Positions 44,529-51,949 of a stretch of DNA of 64,000 nucleotides are shown piece by piece. This DNA is from Flavobacteriales bacterium (GTDB lineage Bacteria > Bacteroidota > Bacteroidia > Flavobacteriales_F > PHOS-HE28): NCBI GenBank assembly GCA_016717305.1, contig JADKFY010000002.1, positions 1 through 64,000 on the forward strand, written 5' to 3'. The notes beneath the pieces are model-generated. The model made no database searches, was not told the DNA's origin, and saw nothing but the letters and a program-made list of their open reading frames with translations. Each line of letters starts with the position of its first letter. The first letter of the stretch is position 1. The position numbers and the translations under genes are program-made.

Positions 44529-45467
44529 CTACCGTTCCGCATTCAACTTCTTCGCTGCCTCGATCAACTTGGGCATGATCTCGAAGGCATCACCCACGAT
44601 CCCGTAGTCCGCTGCTTTGAAGAAAGGGGCTTCGGGGTCCTTGTTGATCACTGCGATCACCTTGCTCTGGTTCACTCCCGCGAGGTGTTGGATCGCGCCG
44701 CTGATGCCGATGGCGATGTAACAGTTCGGACGAATGGCAACACCGGTCTGACCCACGTGTTCATGGTGCGGACGCCAGTGCATATCGGCCACAGGACGGC
44801 TACAAGCAGTGGCAGCACCCAATTCCTTGGCGAGCTCTTCGACCGGGGCCCAGTTCTCCGGGCCTTTCATGCCACGACCGGCGCTCACCACGATCTCCGC
44901 TTCGGGCAAAGGGATCCCTTCACCGGCCTTGCGCAACTCCTTCAGGGTAACGCGTGAAGGACCCGGATCGCCGCTGTATTCCTCCACGGTCGCGGCGCCT
45001 CCATCCGTTGAAATAGGAATGGAATTGGCCATGATGCTGATCACCTTCACCGGGCTGGTCACTTCCAAATACGCTTGGGCTTTTCCGCTGAAGACATTCC
45101 TCTTGAAACGGTTCCCTTCCGGCAAGGCGATCGCACCGGCCACGGCTCCGGCCTTCAACTTGGCGGCCACACGTGGTGCCACGGCCTTGCCCGTACCATC
45201 GTGTACAAATACGATCGTGTTGGCGCTTTCCTTGGAAGCGATATCCGTTACCAACTTGGTCAACTGCTGGCTATCCAACGCGGTAACGCCACGTGCAACG
45301 ATCACTTTGCTGGCTCCGTTGGCACCGAGACTTTCCAGTCCACTGCCGCCACCGAACGTGATTGCGGTAACGGGTGCCCCGGCCAATTTGCTGGCGTACG
45401 TAACGGCCTCTTGTGCGGCCTTGGGGATCTTATTGCCCCGGGTATCAATGAATACGATGGTGCTCAT
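44529..45467 (-). CDS. etfA: electron transfer flavoprotein subunit alpha
   Basis: A 312-residue EtfA of normal length. The C-terminal FAD-binding domain carries VVSAGRGMKGPENW, ACSRPVADMHWRPHHEHVGQTGVAIRPNCYIAIGISGAIQHLAGV, and IAVINKDPEAPFFKAADYGIVGDAFEIMPKLIE. With EtfB it shuttles electrons from acyl-CoA dehydrogenases to ETF:quinone oxidoreductase. It follows etfB by 87 bases on the same strand. Array G lies immediately after its stop. Confidence 0.96.
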   Translation of the reverse strand: MSTIVFIDTRGNKIPKAAQEAVTYASKLAGAPVTAITFGGGSGLESLGANGASKVIVARGVTALDSQQLTKLVTDIASKESANTIVFVHDGTGKAVAPRVAAKLKAGAVAGAIALPEGNRFKRNVFSGKAQAYLEVTSPVKVISIMANSIPISTDGGAATVEEYSGDPGPSRVTLKELRKAGEGIPLPEAEIVVSAGRGMKGPENWAPVEELAKELGAATACSRPVADMHWRPHHEHVGQTGVAIRPNCYIAIGISGAIQHLAGVNQSKVIAVINKDPEAPFFKAADYGIVGDAFEIMPKLIEAAKKLNAER

Positions 45468-45554
45468 TTCTATCTTTTTGTTTGGCCCCTTGGTCGATCC
45501 AGTGGATCGACGCTACAGGTGCGCGATGCTGGATCCGGTGCGTTCGTTCAACGG

Positions 45555-46298
45555 TCAAATGACCTTCGCCTCGGTGTGTAACAATTCGATCAATTTCCCA
45601 GCGTCTTCGGCTGGGATCATCTTCACGGCGCCTTTTGGCGGTGGCAATTCGAACAATGCGGTATTTGCAACGTTGTCGGTCGCTGCTGCGGGTACCACGG
45701 TCAGCGGTTTGGTGCGTGCTGCCATGATGCCGCGCATGTTGGGGATGCGTTGTTCGGCCATGCCTTTTGCGGCGCTCAATACCATGGGCAATGCCACTTC
45801 CAACACTTCAACACCGCCAGGTACATCGCGTTCCACGGTCGCGGTGGTGCCACTGATGTCCAATTTGCTGGCCAGTGGGATGTAGGGAAGGTCCAACAGT
45901 TCGGCCACCATGCCGCCTACTTGCGCGCCGTTGTGGTCGATCGTCTCCTTGCCGGCCAGGATCAGGTCGAAACCCTTGTCCTTTGAATAGGCCGCCACTT
46001 GTTCAGCCACTTGCAATGCTTCAGTAGGTTGTGCATCCACACGGACCGCTTCATCGGCACCAATGGCCAAACCCTTGCGGATCGTGGCTTCCGTATCGGC
46101 ACCGCCAACGGTAATGGTGGTAACGGAACCCACTCCGGCCGCTTCCTTCAGCTCCAACGCCCGAACCAAGGCGTACCATTCATCATACGGGTTCACAATG
46201 AACGTGACACCATTCGCGTCGAACTTGGTGTTGCCGTCGGTAAAGGCGATACGGGCTGTGGTATCAGGCACTTGGCTAAGGAGAACGAGGATCTTCAT
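45555..46298 (-). CDS. etfB: electron transfer flavoprotein subunit beta
   Basis: A 247-residue EtfB. It starts MKILVLLSQVPDTTARIAF and has NPYDEWYALVRALELKEAAG, the AMP-site DLILAGKETIDHNGAQVGGMVAELLDLP, and the recognition-loop region VEVLEVALPMVLSAAKGMAEQRIPN. It pairs with EtfA, encoded downstream. A TAAGTTTG promoter element lies 41 bases upstream, diverging from the pdhB promoter. Confidence 0.96.
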   Translation of the reverse strand: MKILVLLSQVPDTTARIAFTDGNTKFDANGVTFIVNPYDEWYALVRALELKEAAGVGSVTTITVGGADTEATIRKGLAIGADEAVRVDAQPTEALQVAEQVAAYSKDKGFDLILAGKETIDHNGAQVGGMVAELLDLPYIPLASKLDISGTTATVERDVPGGVEVLEVALPMVLSAAKGMAEQRIPNMRGIMAARTKPLTVVPAAATDNVANTALFELPPPKGAVKMIPAEDAGKLIELLHTEAKVI

Positions 46299-46339
46299 GG
46301 ATAAGGGAACAGGTCAGGCGGCGAAACGTCCGCAGGGCG

Positions 46340-46347
46340 CAAACTTA
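46340..46347 (-). promoter_or_regulatory. -7 promoter element TAAGTTTG for etfBA
   Basis: The minus-strand TAAGTTTG matches TAnnTTTG, 41 bases before the etfB ATG, in the divergent etfB-pdhB gap. Confidence 0.45.
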
Positions 46348-46414
46348 ACATGGGTGGATAAAAGGAAAGGCTGCGTTCAGATCGAAAGCGGACAAACTGG
46401 AACAATGAGCGGCC

Positions 46415-46422
46415 TACCTTTG
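46415..46422 (+). promoter_or_regulatory. -7 promoter element TACCTTTG for pdhB
   Basis: TACCTTTG matches TAnnTTTG, 22 bases before the ATG at 46445, giving a leader of about 15 bases. Confidence 0.5.
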
Positions 46423-46444
46423 CCCTTTAATTTTTCCAGACACC

Positions 46445-47428
46445 ATGCGTACGATCCAATTCCGGGAGGCCTTGAATGAAGCGATGAGCGAGGAAATGCG
46501 CCGCGACCCGAACGTCTTTCTTATTGGCGAAGAGGTAGCCGAATACGACGGTGCTTACAAAGTGAGCAAGGGTATGCTGGCCGAGTTCGGCGAAAAGCGC
46601 GTGGTCGACACACCGATCTCCGAACTGGGATTCACTGCGATCAGCGTTGGCGCCGCCATGAACGGTTTGCGGCCCATCGTAGAATACATGACCTGGAATT
46701 TCGCGGTGTTGGCAAGTGACCAGATCATCAACCACGCAGCGAAGATGTTGCAGATGAGCGGTGGGCAATTCAACATCCCGATCGTTTTCCGCGGAGGCAA
46801 TGGCAGCGCCGGACAATTGGCCGCAACACACAGCCAGAGCTATGAGGCGTTCTATTCCAACATCCCCGGGCTCAAAGTGATCACACCTAGCAATCCGTAC
46901 GACGCAAAGGGATTGCTGAAGGCCGCGATCCGCGACAACGACCCGGTGCTCTTCATGGAAAGCGAGCGCATGTACGGCGATAAGGGCGAGGTGCCCGATG
47001 GCGAATACCTGTTGCCGATCGGCGTTGCACACGTGGCGCGTGAAGGCAAGGATGTCACCATCGTGAGCTTCGGTAAAATGATGAAGATCGCTTTGGAAGC
47101 CTCGGAAGAACTCGCAAAGGAAGGCGTGGATGCCGAGGTGATCGATCTGCGCACAATTCGTCCATGGGACAAGGCCACCGTGCTCAATAGCGTGAAGAAG
47201 ACCAATCGGTTGGTGGTGGTTGATGAGAATTGGCCGATCGGCAGTGTGGCCAGTGAGATCGCCTACCGCGTGCAGAAAGATGCCTTCGACTATTTGGACG
47301 CGCCGGTACTGCGTGTGAACCAGGCCGATACGCCTTTGCCCTTCACACCCACCCTTATCGATGCCAGCCTACCAAGCGTTGTGCGCGTTGTGAAAGCGGT
47401 GAAGGAGGTGATGTATTTGGTGGCGTAG
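46445..47428 (+). CDS. pdhB: pyruvate dehydrogenase complex E1 component, beta subunit
   Basis: A 327-residue E1-beta of normal size. It has MRTIQFREALNEAMSEEM, GEEVAEYDGAYKVSKGML (thiamine pyrophosphate-side Glu in EEV), VDTPISELGFTAISVGAAMNGLRPIVEYMTWNF, SQSYEAFYSNIPGLKVITPSNPYDAKGLL, and the C-terminal VDENWPIGSVASEIAYRVQKDAF and PLPFTPTLIDASLPS. With the alpha subunit, encoded elsewhere, it decarboxylates pyruvate for acetyl-CoA synthesis. A decayed second copy of its last 78 codons lies at 54595-54828. Other 2-oxoacid dehydrogenase E1-beta subunits are close relatives, but the ENWPIGSVASEI end favours pyruvate. Confidence 0.93.
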   Translation: MRTIQFREALNEAMSEEMRRDPNVFLIGEEVAEYDGAYKVSKGMLAEFGEKRVVDTPISELGFTAISVGAAMNGLRPIVEYMTWNFAVLASDQIINHAAKMLQMSGGQFNIPIVFRGGNGSAGQLAATHSQSYEAFYSNIPGLKVITPSNPYDAKGLLKAAIRDNDPVLFMESERMYGDKGEVPDGEYLLPIGVAHVAREGKDVTIVSFGKMMKIALEASEELAKEGVDAEVIDLRTIRPWDKATVLNSVKKTNRLVVVDENWPIGSVASEIAYRVQKDAFDYLDAPVLRVNQADTPLPFTPTLIDASLPSVVRVVKAVKEVMYLVA

Positions 47429-47586
47429 GGGCGCGTCCAGTGCTGCAACTGCATGCGTTGGTTGTGGCTGATCCTGTTCGCAAAGTCCAAAAGTTTCGCG
47501 GTAACCCATGGATCCCGGCCAGCAAACCCATTGATCAGTAAGGCTGAAATACTTGGAGCATCGTAAGAAATGCTCGTCCGGGAAGT

Positions 47587-47895
47587 ATGAAAACGCATTT
47601 ACCTTCACCACCCATGGAAACATTCATCGCTACACGACTTGCGGAAGGGAACCGGGTCTTCCCTTCACAGATCATCATTGACGCCAAAGGGGTTACGCTG
47701 AAAGTGCCCGGTTTCTTCAGCGGAAATGAGAAGACCATACCCTTCGCGCGGATCTCGTCCGTTGACATTGACTGTCCACTGGTGGGCTATTCCACCATTA
47801 TCATCGACACCACCGGGGAAGGCAATATCCGGGCGCACGGCTTCACCAAAGCCGAAGTGATGCGGATGAAGGCCATGATCCTGGAGAAGATCTGA
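47587..47895 (+). CDS. small PH-like (bacterial Pleckstrin homology) domain protein
   Basis: A 102-residue protein of alternating strands ending in one helix: NRVFPSQIIIDAKGVTLKVPGFFSGNEKTIPFARISSVDI, then YSTIIIDTTGEGNIRAHGFTKAEVMRMKAMI. This fits a single bacterial PH domain, which often acts as a membrane-surface adapter. There is no signal peptide or membrane helix. ATG 47587 has GGGAAG just upstream; ATG 47614 is an alternative start. Its role is unknown. Confidence 0.65.
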   Translation: MKTHLPSPPMETFIATRLAEGNRVFPSQIIIDAKGVTLKVPGFFSGNEKTIPFARISSVDIDCPLVGYSTIIIDTTGEGNIRAHGFTKAEVMRMKAMILEKI

Positions 47896-48202
47896 ACGAA
47901 CTGCGATGGACAGCGCGGCACCGACGGACCATCAGGTCTGAAACACTAGTCCAATGGCGATGGGACTTCAATTGATCTGATACGACCACACTCCAATGCT
48001 CGTGGATCTATCTGCGTTCTCCCGCAGCCTCATGCGGGATGCGTTCATCCAAATTATACCGCATGAGTCTGCGGGAGCGGTTCCTTTTCCAAGGCCGCCG
48101 TATGGCAGGCGCGGTTCGTAGAACCGATGGCCCTGTGCATCACCTCAACCTGCACCGCATCCATAACTATATTCGACCTCCATTCCACCCAAACCCCACC
48201 AC
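47896..48202. other. intergenic region with an inverted repeat
   Basis: About 300 bases between the PH-like gene and lemA. It holds the inverted repeat at 48019-48077. A weak TATATTCG at 48169-48176 may be the lemA -7 element. No ORF or RNA was recognised. Confidence 0.45.
48019..48077. repeat. 19-bp inverted repeat with 21-bp loop
   Basis: The left arm 48019-48037 and right arm 48059-48077 pair over 19 bp with one mismatch (CTCCCGCAGCCTCATGCGG against CCGCATGAGTCTGCGGGAG). There is no T run after it. It could be a dispersed palindromic element or an RNA hairpin upstream of lemA. Confidence 0.75.
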
Positions 48203-48760
48203 ATGATCGTATTGCTTGTGATCCTCGGACTCGTCGTGCTCGTGGCCTTCTACGCTATTGGCATCTACAACAAATTGGTCAAGCTGAAGAACTTGGTGGC
48301 CGAGGCGTGGAGCGGCATCGATGTGCAGCTGAAGAAGCGCTACGATCTGATCCCCAATTTGGTGGAGACCGTGAAAGGCTATGCCACCCATGAAAAGGAG
48401 ACCTTCGAGAACGTGACCCGCGCCCGTGCGGCAGCGCAGCAAGCCACCACGGTGGAAGGCCAGCAAGCGGCGGAGAACGCATTGAAAGGCTCGCTCGTGA
48501 ACCTGATGGCAGTGGCAGAACGCTACCCCGACCTTAAGGCCAACACGAACTTCTTGGACCTGCAGAACAAGTTGTCCGAAGTGGAAGGTGACATCGAAAA
48601 AGCGCGGCGTTACTACAACGGCAATGCGCGCGAGCAGAACACGTTGATCGAATCCTTTCCGAGCAATTTGGTCGCCAATTCGTTCGGTTTTGCGAAGTCC
48701 GTTTTCTTCGAGTTGGAGAACCAAGCGGAGAAGCAGGCACCTTCCGTCAAGTTCGCGTGA
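48203..48760 (+). CDS. lemA: LemA family protein
   Basis: A 185-residue protein with one N-terminal membrane helix (MIVLLVILGLVVLVAFYAIGIY). The LemA coiled helical domain follows: LVAEAWSGIDVQLKKRYDLIPNLVETVKGYATHE, VMAVAERYPDLKANTNFLDLQNKLSEVEGDIEKARRYYN, and NSLIESFPSNLVA-like ENTLIESFPSNLVANSFGF. The bulk faces outward. The function is unclear. It is co-transcribed with a DUF2207 protein whose ATG overlaps its stop (TGATG), a common pairing. Confidence 0.93.
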   Translation: MIVLLVILGLVVLVAFYAIGIYNKLVKLKNLVAEAWSGIDVQLKKRYDLIPNLVETVKGYATHEKETFENVTRARAAAQQATTVEGQQAAENALKGSLVNLMAVAERYPDLKANTNFLDLQNKLSEVEGDIEKARRYYNGNAREQNTLIESFPSNLVANSFGFAKSVFFELENQAEKQAPSVKFA

Positions 48761-50472
48761 TGCGGCGCTGGCTCTTGCTGGCTGCGGTGGTCGGGGTGCT
48801 TTCCGCACACGGCCAAACCGAACGGATCAATTCCTTCCACACGGACCTCACCGTGGCCGCCGACGGTCAGTTGACAGTGACCGAAGAGATCACCATACAC
48901 GCGGAAGGCGACCAGTTCAAGCGTGGCATCGTGCGCAGGCTACCGCTGCGTTTCCAAGACCACAACGGACGGCAGCACCGGGTGAAGTACGAACTCAGCG
49001 CGGTGCAAGTTTTCGGGGCTACCTCGCCGTACCACACCGCTACTGAAGGGGACGACTTCGTGCTGTACGTGGGGTCCGAGGGCAATTTTCTGGAACCCGG
49101 CGATTATCCCTACCGCATCACGTACACCACCAAGGGCCAGGTCGGTTTCTTTCCCGAATACGATGAGATCTATTGGAACGTGAGCGGCAACGGTTGGGAC
49201 TTTCCGATCGACAACATTTCGGCGCGAATTCATTTGCCCGCATCGGCGCAAGTGAAGCAGACCGCGTGCTACACGGGTTCCTACGGCTCCACGGAAAATG
49301 CCTGCACCGACTCGATCATCGATGCAAGCACTGTCACTTTCCAAGGGCGCACTTTGCGGAACTACGAAGGCCTGACGGTGGCCGTTGGTTTCCAGAAAGG
49401 CGTAGTGGCCGAACCACCGCCTCCGACCTTCTTCGAGCAACATGCCGTGGCGCTGGTGGGCGGTGGCATCACGTTGTTGCTCTTGCTGTACTACTTCGTA
49501 ACGTGGAAGCGCTTCGGTCGTGATCCGGACATGCCCACCGTGATCCCCTTGTTCGAGCCGCCGGATGGAATGTCACCGGCATCGGTCGGCATGGTGATGG
49601 AGGGCGGTTTTGAGAACAGATTGATCACGCCTGCCATGATCGATCTGGCCGTGAAGGGACTGATCCGGATCGACGAGGTCCAGGAGAACCGATTGCTGGG
49701 CTTGTTCAACAAGGCGGTCTATACCATCGTGCGTTTGAAAGGTGGCACAGGCTTGCCCAAAGAAGAGCAAGAACTCTTTGGCCGTTTGTTCACTTCATCG
49801 CCCGAAGGCTTTGTTTTCGACGGCACCTACGACCCGCGCGTGCTCAGCATGGCCAACGCGTTCAAGAGCACATTGACCGCCCAGTGGAACAGCTTCCTCA
49901 ACAAAGGCAACAACGTGAAGTTCTGGCTGATCCCGATCCTCACGGTGGTCTTTTGCATCATCGCGTTGGTGGTATTGGCCAACACGTTCTGGGGCGATCA
50001 TGATGTGGTGTACATCGTCGCCTTCGTGGTGGCGAACCTTATCCTGCTCATCGGCTACATCTACCTCATCAAAAAGCCCAGCCTTGAAAAGCAGGCGCTG
50101 CGTTCGCGGTTACTAGGTTTCAAGATGTACCTGAGCGCAGCGGAAGAGAAGCAGCTCCAGCATTTCAATCCGCCCACGATGACGCCCGAGATCTTTGAGA
50201 AGTACCTGCCCTACGCTATCGCCTACAAAGTGGAAAAGATCTGGGGCGATCGCTTCCAGGACCTGATCGCCCACGCCCTGGTCGACCAGAGCTACCACCC
50301 CGGCTGGTACAGCGGTTCCATCATGAACTACGGCATGTTCTCCCAGCACATGAACTCATCGCTCTCCAGCAGCGTCAGCTCTTCGAGCACGCCGCCTTCC
50401 AGCAGTGGTGGGTCGGGTGGTGGTGGGTCGAGCGGTGGTGGGGGAGGTGGCGGTGGTGGGGGTGGGTGGTAG
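48760..50472 (+). CDS. DUF2207 membrane protein
   Basis: A 570-residue protein. The signal peptide is RRWLLLAAVVGVLSAHGQ. The extracellular DUF2207 beta domain has FHTDLTVAADGQLTVTEEITI, KRGIVRRLPLRF, and PYRITYTTKGQVGFF...DEIYWNVSGNGWDFPI. Membrane helices follow at about 225-245 and two more at about 385-435, with a cytoplasmic winged-helix-like region between. The end is a Ser/Gly-only tail (SSSSTPPSSSGGSGGGGSSG then poly-Gly, closing Trp), typical for this family. ATG 48760 overlaps the lemA stop; a GTG one codon earlier is less likely. With LemA it may form an envelope complex of unknown function. Confidence 0.9.
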   Translation: MRRWLLLAAVVGVLSAHGQTERINSFHTDLTVAADGQLTVTEEITIHAEGDQFKRGIVRRLPLRFQDHNGRQHRVKYELSAVQVFGATSPYHTATEGDDFVLYVGSEGNFLEPGDYPYRITYTTKGQVGFFPEYDEIYWNVSGNGWDFPIDNISARIHLPASAQVKQTACYTGSYGSTENACTDSIIDASTVTFQGRTLRNYEGLTVAVGFQKGVVAEPPPPTFFEQHAVALVGGGITLLLLLYYFVTWKRFGRDPDMPTVIPLFEPPDGMSPASVGMVMEGGFENRLITPAMIDLAVKGLIRIDEVQENRLLGLFNKAVYTIVRLKGGTGLPKEEQELFGRLFTSSPEGFVFDGTYDPRVLSMANAFKSTLTAQWNSFLNKGNNVKFWLIPILTVVFCIIALVVLANTFWGDHDVVYIVAFVVANLILLIGYIYLIKKPSLEKQALRSRLLGFKMYLSAAEEKQLQHFNPPTMTPEIFEKYLPYAIAYKVEKIWGDRFQDLIAHALVDQSYHPGWYSGSIMNYGMFSQHMNSSLSSSVSSSSTPPSSSGGSGGGGSSGGGGGGGGGGGW

Positions 50473-50571
50473 GGTGCTGCAGCACGTTCAAACCGACCAG
50501 TTCCAGACATAGTGAGAGCGGATGCAGGGACTCGAAACGACGATCCTGCGTAGGATTAACAACTCATATGA

Positions 50572-51948
50572 TCATTCGTGGACGATGCGCAAGTTGAAAT
50601 GACCGGCGGTCACTGTATCGATCGATATGGAGTAAACACCCGAAGCAGTATGACCCATGTTTACCTGAGCAATGCCAAATGCGTCCAGTCGGCCATAGGT
50701 TACGATACGACCGAATGGGTCAAAGACACGGTACGCAGCATTGGGATAGCGAGCTACACTTACGACGAAAGAACCGCTGCTTGGGTTCGGATAGATCATG
50801 GGTAACGCTGCTTGGTCATCCTCCTCTATCCCCACCGAAGTACATGGCGAACCCTCCACCGGCCCACCCACCCACTTGGCAATGCGGTTAATGGGCATGC
50901 CGTTCAACTCGTATCCGCTGGCCATGAACAGGGTATCGTCAAAAACCGTAAGGCTCTCACCGAACAACTCCCACTCGTCGTTGTTGCCGCACCAGTTCTC
51001 GCCATCCCATGTAGCGAAACGGCCAGCAGGAACACCGCCCGCATACCAGAAGCCACCGGCCACCAGCAACTTGTCTTGGTAAGGCAACAGGGCATAGCAA
51101 CGGGCTTCGCCAATGGTGTCGTTGTTCTGATCGCGCAAGTGGCTACCTAGACCATGCCACTCCGTGCCGTTCCAGCGCATGATCATGTGGCCTGCATTGC
51201 CCGCGCTGCGGTGTATAGTGCCACCCAGAACCAATTCGTTGTTGTAAATGGCCATGCACAAGCCACCTGCATTACCACCTCGTATTCCTCCACCAGGTGC
51301 GGTCCATGAAGTGCCGTCGTATTTTACTATACCATTCTCACCCCCCGGTGCAATGCTCACCAAACCACAGGCATAGATCTCACCTTGGAATTCGATCACG
51401 TCGGTGAGTATGGGGTCAGAACTAGAGTCCGATTCCAGCAAACCGATATTCACCCAATGGCCGTTTTCGCGTTTCGCAATGCCGTTGCATAGATGGCCAT
51501 CAACATATTCGAAACCTCCCACAGCGTAGAGTGTCCCATTTAGCACGCGCAATTTGCGAATTCCCCAATTTCCCAAGGTGTCACCAAAGGTGCCAAACGA
51601 GTGCCAAGTTCCATTGTAGCGTGCGGCTATTCTGCTCACCGGAATGCCATCCACTTCCCAAAGACCTCCTGCAATGACCAATGTGTCTCCGTAGCGAACA
51701 GCAGATCTCAACTCCCCCCTTCCTTGTTCAATGATCGACCAAGTACCGCGCTTGTAGGCCAAAAGGTTAAAACCACTAAAGTCATTAACCTCTGTCACCA
51801 GTCCAAGCGCTAATAGGCTGTCGGTTCCTGGGTCGGAATACACCTGTCGAAACCCGACCGAATAGTAGGGCATACCTGCATCTGCCCAATTGTCCTGTGC
51901 AGCACAAACACAACTGGAGAGCACAAATACAAGCCAAAGCGCACGCAT
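50572..51948 (-). CDS. T9SS type A secreted protein, beta-propeller-like
   Basis: A 458-residue protein. A signal peptide (LWLVFVLSSCVCAAQ) is followed by repeats of the form R.NGTWHSFGTFGDTLGNWGIRKLRVLNGTLYAVGGF, IVKYDGTSWTAPGGGIRGGNAGGLCMAIYNNELVLGGTI. These are kelch-like blades about 50 residues long that describe a closed propeller. It ends in a type A sorting domain (MIYPNPSSGSFVVSVARYP, AYRVFDPFGRIV, GVYSISIDTVTAGHFNLRIV). It starts one base after the stop of the preceding T9SS gene and is co-transcribed with it. Confidence 0.85.
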   Translation of the reverse strand: MRALWLVFVLSSCVCAAQDNWADAGMPYYSVGFRQVYSDPGTDSLLALGLVTEVNDFSGFNLLAYKRGTWSIIEQGRGELRSAVRYGDTLVIAGGLWEVDGIPVSRIAARYNGTWHSFGTFGDTLGNWGIRKLRVLNGTLYAVGGFEYVDGHLCNGIAKRENGHWVNIGLLESDSSSDPILTDVIEFQGEIYACGLVSIAPGGENGIVKYDGTSWTAPGGGIRGGNAGGLCMAIYNNELVLGGTIHRSAGNAGHMIMRWNGTEWHGLGSHLRDQNNDTIGEARCYALLPYQDKLLVAGGFWYAGGVPAGRFATWDGENWCGNNDEWELFGESLTVFDDTLFMASGYELNGMPINRIAKWVGGPVEGSPCTSVGIEEDDQAALPMIYPNPSSGSFVVSVARYPNAAYRVFDPFGRIVTYGRLDAFGIAQVNMGHTASGVYSISIDTVTAGHFNLRIVHE

Positions 51949-51949
51949 C

